In this document: in pieces, positions 26,693-35,911 of the stretch | Position numbering within the stretch: the stretch's first letter is position 1 | Layout of the letters: the number at the start of each line of letters is the position of its first letter | Source of the DNA: Thermostichus vulcanus str. 'Rupite' | GTDB lineage: Bacteria > Cyanobacteriota > Cyanobacteriia > Thermostichales > Thermostichaceae | NCBI RefSeq assembly: GCF_022848905.1 | Contig: NZ_JAFIRA010000008.1 | Span: 23,629 to 87,628, forward strand | DNA length: 64,000 bases | Reading direction: 5' to 3' | Notes under the pieces: generated by a model | The model's input: only the letters and a program-made list of their open reading frames with translations | Databases searched by the model: none | Told to the model about the DNA's origin: nothing | Translations under genes and position numbers: made by a program

Positions 26693-27331
26693 ATGAGCCA
26701 AACGACCCTAGCAACAGAAGTCACCCTGCGGCAGCTCAAACAGGCTTTTGGGTTGCAGTTGGCGACGGATCCCGCTTTCTTCGGAGAATGGAGGGAAGTG
26801 GATACGACCGTTACCGAGAATGAGAAAGTTGTTCTCGATCGAGTCAAAGATAATTTTCTACATCTGATGGAAGACCCGCCGCTCCTAGAAAATACTGTGA
26901 AGTTGGTGGTGTTAGCCCCTCTTTTAGATCTAGCAGGTTTTTATCAGAACCCCTTTCGCATAGAAACAGAAACCAGCATTGATGTGAAATTGGAAGATGA
27001 AGGCTTAATCATTCACGGACGAATGGATGTGTTGATCTTGAGGGATCGGCTTTGGTTATTGGTAATCGAATCCAAACGAAGTGATTTTTCGGTAGCGCGG
27101 GCAATTCCACAACTCCTTACTTATATGTTGGCCAACCCCGATGCTGTTCAGCCTAGCTTCGGCATGATTACCAACGGCAACGAGTTTATCTTTCTCAAAG
27201 CGACTCGCCAGCCTGTTGCTGCATACGCAAATTCCCGACTCTTTTCTTTGTTGAATCCTGATAATGAGCTGTATTCCGTGCTGCCAATTCTGAAGCATTT
27301 GGGAAACCAAGTGCTCCCTAACAGTCGTTGA
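26693..27331 (+). CDS. Orphan PD-(D/E)XK nuclease-like protein, type I restriction HsdR N-terminal type
   Basis: 212 residues. The core GRMDVLILRDRLWLLVIESKR holds the Asp and Glu-x-Lys expected of a PD-(D/E)XK fold, preceded by PLLDLAGFYQNPF, as in the N-terminal nuclease domain of type I R subunits. There is no helicase domain and no HsdM or HsdS nearby. Small proteins like this are common in cyanobacteria and of unknown role. AAAGGAGC precedes ATG 26693 by a normal distance. Neighbours are unrelated. Confidence 0.65.
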   Translation: MSQTTLATEVTLRQLKQAFGLQLATDPAFFGEWREVDTTVTENEKVVLDRVKDNFLHLMEDPPLLENTVKLVVLAPLLDLAGFYQNPFRIETETSIDVKLEDEGLIIHGRMDVLILRDRLWLLVIESKRSDFSVARAIPQLLTYMLANPDAVQPSFGMITNGNEFIFLKATRQPVAAYANSRLFSLLNPDNELYSVLPILKHLGNQVLPNSR

Positions 27332-27440
27332 GACTTTTTCTCTTCTGGGGCACCTTTAGCAAATTCACTGCCGAAAACAGCCAGCCCTTTGCCGCAGAGT
27401 TCCGTAGTTTGGAACAGCAGGTGTGAATCAGGGTGAAGAC

Positions 27441-27569
27441 ATGCAACTGGATCCAGAACAATCGAGCCCTGCAAGCCAGGGATCCCCGCTGACTCGCAAG
27501 CAACTGGAGGTTTATGCTCAACATTGGCGACCCGCCTATGCGGCGATGCATCTTCACTCCCCCTGCTAA
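27441..27569 (+). CDS. Short ORF, possible gene remnant
   Basis: 42 codons from ATG 27441, beginning MQLDPEQSS and containing LTRKQLEVYAQHWRPAYAAM, which reads like the start of a real protein rather than random sequence. It is cut off by TAA shortly after. I do not recognise a family. It may be the 5' end of a deleted gene, or not a gene at all. Confidence 0.2.
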   Translation: MQLDPEQSSPASQGSPLTRKQLEVYAQHWRPAYAAMHLHSPC

Positions 27570-27629
27570 CCTATCCCCACTCTCCCTCTTAGCTTAGGAT
27601 TTGCTCCTTACCCAAATAGGATCCTGAAG

Positions 27630-28196
27630 ATGTCGTCCGTAACCCCCTTGTACTGGGATCGCCTCACCAACGGGATCCCGACCGCCCTTGAGGCTGACCT
27701 GATCCTGGTTTCGGATGGGCAGGCTCTGGTGGCTGTAGAGTTTTCCCCCTTTGAGCAGGGCCTGCGGCAACGACTCGAAAAACGCTTCCGTGCCGTAGAT
27801 TGGATCCCTGAGGCGAATCCACAGGGGGTGAGAGAAGCCGTACGGGCCTATTTTGCCGGGGAATGGGATCCCATCCAGGCGGTGCCAGTGAATCCGGGCG
27901 GTACCTCCTTTCAGCAGCAGGTATGGCAGGCACTACGCGGGATCCCGGTTGGAGAAACCCGCACCTACGGGGAGCTGGCCGCTCAACTGGGTAACCGCCA
28001 TGGGGCACGAGCGGTGGGCATGGCCAATGCCCTCAACCCCATCGCCATTGTCATCCCCTGTCATCGCGTTATCGGTGCAGGGGCAGATCTGACGGGGTAT
28101 GCAGGCGGGTTGGAGCGCAAACGCTGGCTTTTGGCCCATGAAGGGGTACCGCTGGGCAACTGCTCTGCACACGCTCAGTTGAGTTTGCTCTATTGA
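27630..28196 (+). CDS. ogt: Methylated-DNA--protein-cysteine S-methyltransferase
   Basis: 188 residues. It repairs O6-alkylguanine by transferring the alkyl group to its own Cys. The active site NPIAIVIPCHRVIGAGADL is near residue 148, preceded by GTSFQQQVWQALRGIPVGETRTYGELA, the helix-turn-helix of the C-terminal domain. No AraC-type Ada domain is present, so it is the Ogt/AdaB type. ATG 27630 stands 8 residues before the conserved N-terminal part. Single gene. Confidence 0.9.
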   Translation: MSSVTPLYWDRLTNGIPTALEADLILVSDGQALVAVEFSPFEQGLRQRLEKRFRAVDWIPEANPQGVREAVRAYFAGEWDPIQAVPVNPGGTSFQQQVWQALRGIPVGETRTYGELAAQLGNRHGARAVGMANALNPIAIVIPCHRVIGAGADLTGYAGGLERKRWLLAHEGVPLGNCSAHAQLSLLY

Positions 28197-28278
28197 TATC
28201 AGGTGATATCAGGCCATTTCACGAGTTGATGACTTTATTGATTTTATTGATGACTATACAGAACCGGGATCCCTGTCC

Positions 28279-29139
28279 ATGCAATTGAGAGATGTTTTAC
28301 GCTTGCTCCTGCTGTCCGCTATTTGGGGATTTTCCTTCATTTTTATGCGGGTCATTGCGCCTGTGTTGGGGCCAGTGTTGACCGCAGAGCTGCGGGTGAT
28401 GTTGGCGGGGATTGCCCTAACGCTTTATTTTGGGTTAATTCGCTTTCCGGTGGGATGGAAAGAGCATTGGCGGCAATACCTAATCATTGGAACGATCAAT
28501 TCTGCCCTACCTTTTTTGCTGTTTTCCTTTGCCGCACAACATATTCCCGCCGCTTATTCGATTATCTTCAATGCCAGCGCGCCCTTGTTTGGGGCGATTT
28601 TCGGGGTGATTTGGCTGGGGGAATCCTTCAGCTTCAGCAAAGGCTTGGGTTTGCTTTTGGGGTTGGCGGGAGTGGCTTTGGTCAGTCGGGCAGGCCTTAG
28701 CACAGCATTTTCCCAGTGGTTTGGGTGGGCAATGGCAGCCTGCTTGGTGGCCTCAATGTGTTATGGGTTGGCCGGGGTTTACTTGAAACGCTTTGCCCAA
28801 CACATTAAACCGATGGGAATTGCAGCCGGTAGCCAAATTGCGGCAGGGTTGGTGCTCTTGCCTTTGGTGCCTTTCGCTCCCCCGACAGGGCCTTTTACAG
28901 CCGTGATTGGGTTGAATGTGCTGGGGTTGTCGTTGCTCTGCAGTGCCGTGGCCTATCTGTTTTACTTTCAGTTAATCGCCGATATTGGCCCCACCAAAGC
29001 CTTGACCGTTACCTTCTTGGTGCCTGTGTTTGGCTTGCTGTGGGGAGCCCTGTTTTTGGGGGAAGCAGTGACGGTTTCGATGCTGCTGGGGTGTGGGTTG
29101 GTGCTGTTGGGAACGATGCTCGTCCTGCGTAGATCCTAG
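28279..29139 (+). CDS. EamA/DMT-superfamily transporter
   Basis: 286 residues with about ten membrane segments arranged as two EamA repeats. The first opens LSAIWGFSFIFMRVIAP and contains AAQHIPAAYSIIFNASAPLFGAIFG; the second has LGLSLLCSAVAYLFYFQLIADIG and TVTFLVPVFGLLWGALFLGE. Members export amino acids or other small metabolites, or import them; the substrate cannot be inferred. ATG 28279 starts just before the first helix. Confidence 0.88.
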   Translation: MQLRDVLRLLLLSAIWGFSFIFMRVIAPVLGPVLTAELRVMLAGIALTLYFGLIRFPVGWKEHWRQYLIIGTINSALPFLLFSFAAQHIPAAYSIIFNASAPLFGAIFGVIWLGESFSFSKGLGLLLGLAGVALVSRAGLSTAFSQWFGWAMAACLVASMCYGLAGVYLKRFAQHIKPMGIAAGSQIAAGLVLLPLVPFAPPTGPFTAVIGLNVLGLSLLCSAVAYLFYFQLIADIGPTKALTVTFLVPVFGLLWGALFLGEAVTVSMLLGCGLVLLGTMLVLRRS

Positions 29140-29192
29140 GGTTGCTCAGTTGGAGAAGATCCTCCGAGACTTCATGAGGCACCCTAAGATCT

Positions 29193-29944
29193 TCAATCAA
29201 GAATAGGATCGGGATCAACACCCAACTCCTGCAGCTTGGCCAGAAGGCGCTGATTCCGCTGATATTCCAAATCCACTTGCCGTTGGGTGGCCTCTAACTG
29301 GTTCTGCGCAGCCACAGCAGCTTCCTCTGGGCTAGCCACTAGGGATCCCTGAGGGGTAAAAAACCGCAGTTGATGCTCATGAATACCCAAATAAAGGCCC
29401 AGCTGTTCGCTCCAAAGCCAACCTTGTTCTGTGGGAGAAAGGGGTTGGTACTTGCCATCCACGAGGTGAAAGCCTTCAAATTCCAGACTTTGCGGGTCAA
29501 ACCAAAAATAGTCGGGGGTGCGAAAAATATCCTGGTAAAGCTCCTTTTTCAGGGTGCGGTCGGTAATTGCAGTAGATTCTGAAAGTAACTCCACAATCAG
29601 ATTGGGATACTTCCCCCCCTCTTCCCACACTGTCCAACTTTTGCGGGGCCGTTTCTCGGTGTTTAAAACAACAAAAAGTCTGGGCCTCTAAAGTCTCTGG
29701 ATTTGACTTGAGTAGGGCTGTAGTAGATTGTCAGGGTACCCGAGGCATAGAAGTCTTCCCGCTCACGCCATAAGCATTTGAGCAAGCGGATCAGCAGGTC
29801 GATTTGCTCTCGATGAAGATCGGTTTCCAAGGGGGGTTCGTCGCTGTCAAGGTTGCAGGGAGGCCACACAATATCTTCAGCCTCTTCCGGTGGTGGAGAG
29901 GTCTGTAGGTTGGGAAAGAAGTCAGTGGTGGCAGAAGAAGACAC
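29193..29944 (-). pseudogene. Uma2-family (DUF820) putative endonuclease gene with a one-base frameshift
   Basis: Two minus-strand frames complete one protein. The first (29944 to 29663) ends DFRGPDFLLF and stops; the second, open up to 29630, continues KYPNLIVELLSEST and FRTPDYFWFDPQSLEF. Reading one extra T in the T-run (A5 on the plus strand, 29673-29677) joins them as FRGPDF-FVVLNTEKRPRKSW-TVWEEGGKYPN, the standard Uma2 order with ExG and PD-(D/E)XK-like residues. About 250 residues would result. The C-terminus is a coiled coil (EAAVAAQNQLEATQRQVDLE). It may be a recent pseudogene, a slippage site or a sequencing error. Confidence 0.8.
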
Positions 29945-30218
29945 AGCAGCCAGAGCAACTCAACCTCAAGGATAGCCAGCCCAGAGGGACTCTTGTATAC
30001 AGGAGGCTCTAGCCTAGATTTTAGGGGATCCCAGAATATTCAGAGCTGGCCAAACTCGCTGGAACAACGGGATGCTCTTGGGCAGAAGCAAAACCAGGGA
30101 TCCCCATCGGCAGGATCCCAGCAGCGGTTCCCTTCCCAACCCAATCCCAATTCAAAAGAGATTACAAGATCCCCGCAGCATTCATGAAACCTGAACCACC
30201 ATGGGGGTATAGATACCT

Positions 30219-32612
30219 ATGGGTCTGGTTATGGTTCTGGCAGAACAGCTCTCAACAAAACCCCTTAGCGCTGACCAACTGCAGAAAATCGATGCCTACT
30301 GGCGGGCTGCCAACTACTTGTCCGTCGGTCAAATTTACCTCATGGATAATCCCCTCTTGCGGGAGCCTCTCAAACTGGAGCACGTCAAGCCGCGCCTGTT
30401 GGGGCACTGGGGCACCACACCGGGACTGAACTTCATCTACGTCCATCTCAACCGCATCATCAAACGGGATCACCTCAACATTCTCTACATCACCGGCCCC
30501 GGACATGGTGGGCCCGGCTTGGTGGCCAATACCTATCTGGAAGGCACCTACAGCGAGGTGTATCCAAACATCGGCCAAGATACAGAAGGACTGCGCAAAC
30601 TCTTCAAGCAGTTCTCCTTCCCCGGCGGGATCCCGAGCCATGTTGCCCCCGAAACCCCCGGCTCCATTCACGAAGGGGGGGAATTGGGCTACGCCCTTTC
30701 TCATGCCTTTGGGGCAGCCTTCGATAACCCCGACTTGCTGGTGGCTTGTGTGGTGGGGGATGGCGAAGCGGAAACCGGCCCTCTGGCCACCTCCTGGCAC
30801 TCCAACAAATTCCTTAACCCGATCCACGATGGCGCAGTGCTGCCGATTTTGCACCTGAACGGCTACAAGATCGCCAATCCCACGATTTTGGCCCGTCTCA
30901 GCCGGGAGGAGTTGCAAAGCCTGTTTGTGGGGTACGGTTACAAGCCCTACTTTGTGGAAGGGTCGGATCCGGCGGAAATGCACCAACTGATGGCCGCCAC
31001 CCTGGATACCGTTATCCATGAAATCCAGGAGATCCAGCACAACGCCCGCAGCAAAGGGGATCCCACTCGTCCGCAATGGCCGATGATCATCCTGAGAACC
31101 CCGAAAGGATGGACAGGCCCGAAAGAAGTGGACGGCAAAAAAACCGAAGATTTCTGGCGCTCTCACCAAGTGCCCCTGGCGGAAGTGGCCTCCAAGCCCG
31201 AGTATCTGCAAATACTGGAAAACTGGATGCGCAGCTACAAGCCGGAAGAACTCTTCGATGAAAACGGTCGCCTCATCCCCGAGTTGCAAGAACTGGCACC
31301 CCAAGGGGAAAAGCGCATGGGAGCACTGCCCCACGCCAACGGTGGTCTGCTGACGCGAGATTTGAAAATGCCGGATTTCCGTCGTTATGCTGTGCCTGTG
31401 CCTCATCCCGGTACTACTGAAGCAGAAGCCACTCGCATCATGGGGCAGTTTTTGCGGGATGTGATGAAGCTGAACCAAGATCAGCGCAACTTCCGCATCT
31501 TTGGCCCGGACGAAACCGCCTCCAACCGCTGGAATGCAGTGTTTGAAGCCAGCGACCGCACCTGGGTGGCAGAAACCTACGACTACGACGAGCATCTCTC
31601 CCCCGATGGGCGGGTGATGGAGATCCTGAGTGAGCATACCTGTCAGGGCTGGCTGGAGGGCTACCTGTTAACAGGGCGACACGGCTTTTTCTCCTGCTAC
31701 GAAGCCTTTATCCACCTAGTGGATTCCATGTTCAATCAGCACGCCAAATGGCTGAAAACCACCCGACATATTCCCTGGCGGCGACCGATCCCCTCCCTCA
31801 ACTACCTGCTCACCTCCCATGTGTGGCGGCAGGATCACAATGGATTTAGCCACCAGGATCCCGGCTTTTTGGATCATGTGGTTAACAAAAAAGCCGATGT
31901 GATTCGGGTGTATCTGCCCCCCGATGCCAATACCCTGCTCTCGGTAACCGATCACTGTCTGCGCAGTCGCCACTATGTGAACGTGGTGGTGGCAGGTAAA
32001 CAACCGGCCCTGCAATATCTGGATATGGATGCAGCCATTAAGCACTGCACCCAAGGTCTGGGCATTTGGGAATGGGCCAGCAACGATCAAGGCTCAGAGC
32101 CGGATGTGGTCATGGCTTGCTGTGGCGATGTCCCAACGATGGAAACCTTGGCGGCGGTAGACTTCTTGCGGCAGCACCTGCCGGATATCAAGATTCGGGT
32201 GGTGAATGTGGTCAACCTGATGAAGTTGCAACCCCCCGGTGAGCACCCCCACAGCATTAGCGATGTGGATTACGCCAGCATCTTCACTCCCGATAAGCCG
32301 ATTGTGTTTGCCTTCCACGGCTATCCCTGGTTAATCCACCGCCTCACCTACCGCCGTCCCAACCACAACAACCTGCACGTGCGCGGTTACAAGGAGGAAG
32401 GCACCACCACCACACCGTTTGATATGTGTGTCCTCAACGAGGTGGATCGCTTTAGCCTGGCAGATGACGTGTTGGATCGGGTGGATCGCTTCAAATACGA
32501 GCGGGCCCATATCAAGCAGATCATCCACAACAAGTTTGTCGAGCACAAGCAATACATCCACCAGTACGGAGAAGACATGCCGGAGGTGCGCAACTGGAAA
32601 TGGCCCTATTGA
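30219..32612 (+). CDS. xfp: Xylulose-5-phosphate/fructose-6-phosphate phosphoketolase
   Basis: 797 residues, the normal size. A thiamine-diphosphate enzyme that splits xylulose 5-phosphate (and fructose 6-phosphate) with phosphate to acetyl phosphate plus a sugar phosphate. Signatures: [49 protein letters not shown] and, late, [15 protein letters not shown] and [17 protein letters not shown]. No acetate kinase gene is adjacent. The ATG at 30219 or 30231 could be used; the conserved region starts soon after. The 274-bp gap before it holds no recognisable gene. Confidence 0.95.
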   Translation: MGLVMVLAEQLSTKPLSADQLQKIDAYWRAANYLSVGQIYLMDNPLLREPLKLEHVKPRLLGHWGTTPGLNFIYVHLNRIIKRDHLNILYITGPGHGGPGLVANTYLEGTYSEVYPNIGQDTEGLRKLFKQFSFPGGIPSHVAPETPGSIHEGGELGYALSHAFGAAFDNPDLLVACVVGDGEAETGPLATSWHSNKFLNPIHDGAVLPILHLNGYKIANPTILARLSREELQSLFVGYGYKPYFVEGSDPAEMHQLMAATLDTVIHEIQEIQHNARSKGDPTRPQWPMIILRTPKGWTGPKEVDGKKTEDFWRSHQVPLAEVASKPEYLQILENWMRSYKPEELFDENGRLIPELQELAPQGEKRMGALPHANGGLLTRDLKMPDFRRYAVPVPHPGTTEAEATRIMGQFLRDVMKLNQDQRNFRIFGPDETASNRWNAVFEASDRTWVAETYDYDEHLSPDGRVMEILSEHTCQGWLEGYLLTGRHGFFSCYEAFIHLVDSMFNQHAKWLKTTRHIPWRRPIPSLNYLLTSHVWRQDHNGFSHQDPGFLDHVVNKKADVIRVYLPPDANTLLSVTDHCLRSRHYVNVVVAGKQPALQYLDMDAAIKHCTQGLGIWEWASNDQGSEPDVVMACCGDVPTMETLAAVDFLRQHLPDIKIRVVNVVNLMKLQPPGEHPHSISDVDYASIFTPDKPIVFAFHGYPWLIHRLTYRRPNHNNLHVRGYKEEGTTTTPFDMCVLNEVDRFSLADDVLDRVDRFKYERAHIKQIIHNKFVEHKQYIHQYGEDMPEVRNWKWPY

Positions 32613-32738
32613 GGGGTGAACCCTAGGTCAATTCCAAGGGATCCTTACACAACGAACGTTCGCATCTGAGCCTCTGGCGGGATAGAGTTTTTCTGGGCTC
32701 TCTCTTGCCGGAGCTTTTTTTGGGGTGGCTGTTGTGGT

Positions 32739-33944
32739 GTGTTGGAGGCTGTGGCTGTGAAGGATCCCGTACCCGTCTCTTGGTCTAATTCAGCATCTGG
32801 TTCAGCTGAGTCGGAGTGGTCCGCTCCGGATCCCTCTGCTGATCGCGTCAGCGGGACGGACTCTTTATTAACCCCAGAGTCTATGGAGCCAGGGGATCCA
32901 CCTTCTGCTCCATGGGGGGGGATGCTGCTCTCCTTGGGGTTGGGCTTGGTGCTCACGGGCCTGTTGGCGGGAGTACGCCCCTGGGTGCTTGTCCCCTTTG
33001 GGGTGAGTGTGGTGGCCTCTATGGTATTGGGATCCCTGTTGATCCCTTGGTTGCAACGGTGGAAAGCGGGGCAGGTGATTCGCCAGGAAGGGCCACAATC
33101 GCACCTAAAAAAGGCGGGTACGCCGACCATGGGGGGGATCAGTTTTCTCCCGGTGGGGCTGCTGGTGGCTTTGGGGTGGACGGGATGGGATCCCCAGGTG
33201 CTGGCGGTTGCCGGGCTCACTTTGGCCTATGGCTTTGTCGGTTGGCTGGATGATTGGCAGGTGATTCGCCAGCAATCCAACAAGGGATTATCTCCCCAGC
33301 AAAAGCTGTTTTTGCAATTGGGGATCGCAGCTGTCTTTTGTGGATACTTGGCCTGGCAAGGGATCCCTACTGGGCTGACGGTACCGGGGCTAGGCCGGCT
33401 CCCGTTGGGTGGGCTGTTTTGGCCGCTGGCGGTGTTTGTGCTGGTGGGCACCAATAACGCCGTCAACCTGACGGATGGCATGGATGGGTTGGCGGCAGGG
33501 GTAGTGGCGATTTTGCTGTTTGGGCTGGGGCTGATCCAGGCGGATCCGCAGTTATCGCTGCTGGCTTTTGGGTTGAGCGGCGCCTGTTTGGGGTTTCTTG
33601 CCCACAACCACCACAAGGCAAGGGTCTTCATGGGCGATACCGGATCCCTGGGTTTGGGAGGAGCGCTAGCGGGTTTGGCGCTGCTCGGGGATCAACTGTG
33701 GGCCTTGGCCTGGATGGGGGGCGTGCTCGTGGTGGAGGCGCTGTCGGTGATTGTGCAGGTGAGCTACTTCAAATACAGCAAACGCAAAACAGGGGAAGGG
33801 AAACGTCTGCTGCGCATGTCCCCGCTCCATCATCATCTGGAATTGGGGGGCTGGTCTGAGGTACAGGTGGTTGGATCCCTGTATGGGATCACGGCGCTGT
33901 TGGTGGGGTTAGGCTGGGCCTGGTGGCATTGGGCCGGGGTTTGA
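32739..33944 (+). CDS. mraY: Phospho-N-acetylmuramoyl-pentapeptide-transferase
   Basis: Makes lipid I by joining UDP-MurNAc-pentapeptide to undecaprenyl phosphate in the inner membrane. Conserved: GTPTMGGISFLPVG, GWLDDWQ with the adjacent Asp residues, NNAVNLTDGMDGLA, FMGDTGSLGLGGALAG and HHHLELGGW. About ten membrane helices. From GTG 32739 the product has a 60-residue, Ser/Pro-rich, uncleaved-looking N-terminal extension; ATG 32883 or 32922 would give a more typical length of about 340-353, so the start is uncertain. Confidence 0.93.
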   Translation: MLEAVAVKDPVPVSWSNSASGSAESEWSAPDPSADRVSGTDSLLTPESMEPGDPPSAPWGGMLLSLGLGLVLTGLLAGVRPWVLVPFGVSVVASMVLGSLLIPWLQRWKAGQVIRQEGPQSHLKKAGTPTMGGISFLPVGLLVALGWTGWDPQVLAVAGLTLAYGFVGWLDDWQVIRQQSNKGLSPQQKLFLQLGIAAVFCGYLAWQGIPTGLTVPGLGRLPLGGLFWPLAVFVLVGTNNAVNLTDGMDGLAAGVVAILLFGLGLIQADPQLSLLAFGLSGACLGFLAHNHHKARVFMGDTGSLGLGGALAGLALLGDQLWALAWMGGVLVVEALSVIVQVSYFKYSKRKTGEGKRLLRMSPLHHHLELGGWSEVQVVGSLYGITALLVGLGWAWWHWAGV

Positions 33945-34043
33945 GCCGACTTGTTAACCCAACTGCCCAGTTTCAAGTGCCCTCCCTGCAGAAATGGATT
34001 GGCCGCGAACAGCGATAGGCAGTGGGGGTTAGCGGGATCCCAG

Positions 34044-34439
34044 TTAAGAATTGGAAAAGAAGAGAAACTTCACAAACCCAGTTAATACCCCTCCCACTAA
34101 GGTCAATATTGCCCCACGGCTGATGAATTCTTGAAAATCCAGGCGTTTTCCCAAACCATCTATTTTCTCGGTCAACTTTTCTTCGACACGCTTCAGGTCT
34201 CCTTCCAGACGAGTTTCCACCTGCTGGATTTTCCCTTCTAGGCGGGTTTCTACTTGCTTGATCTCAGCTCTAACCCCATCTATCTGGGCATGTAGGTCTC
34301 GGAAACCTACTTCCATTTTTTGGTCAAGCCTCTGATACTGCAAGTCAAATTTCTTATCTAGCTCCTGGTATTGGACATCAATCTTCTTATCCATAGCGAG
34401 GATAAGCTCTTTCAGTTCCTGTAAAGTCGGCTCGCTCAT
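34044..34439 (-). CDS. Tail-anchored hendecad coiled-coil protein, short paralogue
   Basis: 131 residues. Begins MSEPTLQELKELILAMDKKI, continues with 11-residue steps (MDKKIDVQYQE, LDKKFDLQYQR, LDQKMEVGFRD), then VETRLEGKIQQ and VETRLEGDLKR, and ends with KRLDFQEFISRGAILTLVGGVL and FVKFLFF, one membrane helix. It shares its N-terminus, repeat and C-terminal anchor with the 220-residue protein at 20635-21297 but has diverged, non-expanded repeats. The start is ATG 34439. It is divergent from the NMT1-type gene. Function unknown. Confidence 0.8.
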   Translation of the reverse strand: MSEPTLQELKELILAMDKKIDVQYQELDKKFDLQYQRLDQKMEVGFRDLHAQIDGVRAEIKQVETRLEGKIQQVETRLEGDLKRVEEKLTEKIDGLGKRLDFQEFISRGAILTLVGGVLTGFVKFLFFSNS

Positions 34440-34555
34440 GATAAAGATCCCTGATGGTTGCTCTCCCCGCAGGTATTGTGAGCATGGTGAACATTCTAGC
34501 CAGCCGCAGATCCTCTACAGTCTTGGCACGACACTCTTGGGAGAAAGATCGCAAT

Positions 34556-35710
34556 ATGACTTTAGGCAGTAACCGTTCCCGCTGGTGGTCTCGCTGGCGC
34601 AGCCCCTCTAACCGTAGACACGGAGTTCCTTTGCTCTCTTTGCTACTGGGCATGGTGCTGGTTCTAACAACGGTACTCGGGGTGGGATCCCAGGCCCAAA
34701 GCCAGTTGGTGGATGTCAAACTTCAGCTGAAATGGTTCCCGCAAGCCCAATTTGCCGGTTACCTGATTGCCAAGGAAAAAGGCTTTTACGAGGCAGAAGG
34801 GTTGAATGTGGAACTCTTGCCGATTGGGGATCAATCCCCAATTCAGACGGTGACCGTAGGTGGGGCCGATTTTGGCAATACCTGGATTACCGACCTGCTG
34901 ACGGCACGGGCTCAAGGACTGCCGGTCGTTCACATTGCCCAGATTTTCCAACAGTCTGGCTATGCGATGGTGTCCCTCAAATCCAGCGGCATCGAAACAC
35001 CCCTTGACTTCAAAGGCAAGAAGGTGGGTATTTGGCCTTCCGGCAACGAATATCCAGCGCTGGCTTTGATGAAAGCCTTCGACCTCACCACCAGCCTGGA
35101 TACGGGCGTGAGCAACCCGGATGTGGAGCTGATCACCTACGGTTTTGATCCTGCTTTGGTCTTCCCGGATCAGGTGGATGTGGCTTCGGCCATGCTTTAC
35201 AACGAGCTGAACCAGATTGTCGGCTTGGGGTACCCTCTCAGCGAGTTGAATGTGATCCACCTGCCGGACTACGACATCAATTTGCTGGAAGACTTGCTCT
35301 TCACCACCGAGCGGGTCTTGAACGACAGCAACTTTAAGGGATCCGGCCAATCCGGCAAAGAAATTGCCGCCAAACTGGTAAAAGCCTCGATTGAGGGCTG
35401 GGATTACGCCGTAGCCAATCCAGAAGAAACCGTACAAGTTGTTCTGACCTTCTGTGGGGCAACCTGCCAAGGATCCGGCTCCGAATCGGATCCCCTCAAG
35501 CATCAAACCTGGCAAATGACTGAAATTGCCAAACTGTACCAAGCGGGCCCTACCTTGGAGGGCAATGCTGGATTGTTGGATCCCTCGGTTTACCAAGCCA
35601 ATGTGGAAACCCTGAAGGCGTTGGGCATTCTCAGTGCTGATCCGCCTGCAGCAGTGGTGGATTATTCGGTATGGGAAATGGCTACCGGCAAGTCAGCCCC
35701 CACCAGCTAA
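34556..35710 (+). CDS. NMT1/THI5-type ABC transporter substrate-binding protein
   Basis: 384 residues. A signal peptide (about residues 25-48, ending GSQAQS) precedes LQLKWFPQAQFAGYLIAKEKGFYEAEGLNVEL, the hallmark start of thiamine-precursor and alkanesulfonate-type binding proteins; GGADFGNTWITDLL and GKKVGIWPSG follow. The ligand could be a pyrimidine thiamine precursor, riboflavin-like compound or another small molecule. No permease or ATPase is next to it, and I see no TPP riboswitch motif upstream. ATG 34556, after GGGAGAAAG, is preferred to the frame start at 34454. Confidence 0.8.
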   Translation: MTLGSNRSRWWSRWRSPSNRRHGVPLLSLLLGMVLVLTTVLGVGSQAQSQLVDVKLQLKWFPQAQFAGYLIAKEKGFYEAEGLNVELLPIGDQSPIQTVTVGGADFGNTWITDLLTARAQGLPVVHIAQIFQQSGYAMVSLKSSGIETPLDFKGKKVGIWPSGNEYPALALMKAFDLTTSLDTGVSNPDVELITYGFDPALVFPDQVDVASAMLYNELNQIVGLGYPLSELNVIHLPDYDINLLEDLLFTTERVLNDSNFKGSGQSGKEIAAKLVKASIEGWDYAVANPEETVQVVLTFCGATCQGSGSESDPLKHQTWQMTEIAKLYQAGPTLEGNAGLLDPSVYQANVETLKALGILSADPPAAVVDYSVWEMATGKSAPTS

Positions 35711-35911
35711 CGGTACCTGTTACGGGGATCACAAACTGGTCAGGGGTTCCGGCCTGCCCGGGATCCCTTTTGGATCCCTTTGCAGTCTGGGAGAAACGCA
35801 AAGATTACTGACGGATGTTTGTTCGCCGTCAAATATTCTGACTAAATCCTTTACATTCGCCGCCGCAGATCGGGGATCGCTGTAACGTATGGATATGAAC
35901 TTAGGTTAACA

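Noticed and set aside
30252..31637. 461-residue minus-strand ORF antisense to phosphoketolase
   Set aside because: It is the mirror of a strongly conserved coding frame, with no recognisable domain and no start signal.
34440..34555. TPP riboswitch before the NMT1-type binding protein
   Set aside because: The conserved CTGAGA and downstream ACCTGA elements are not present in the leader.
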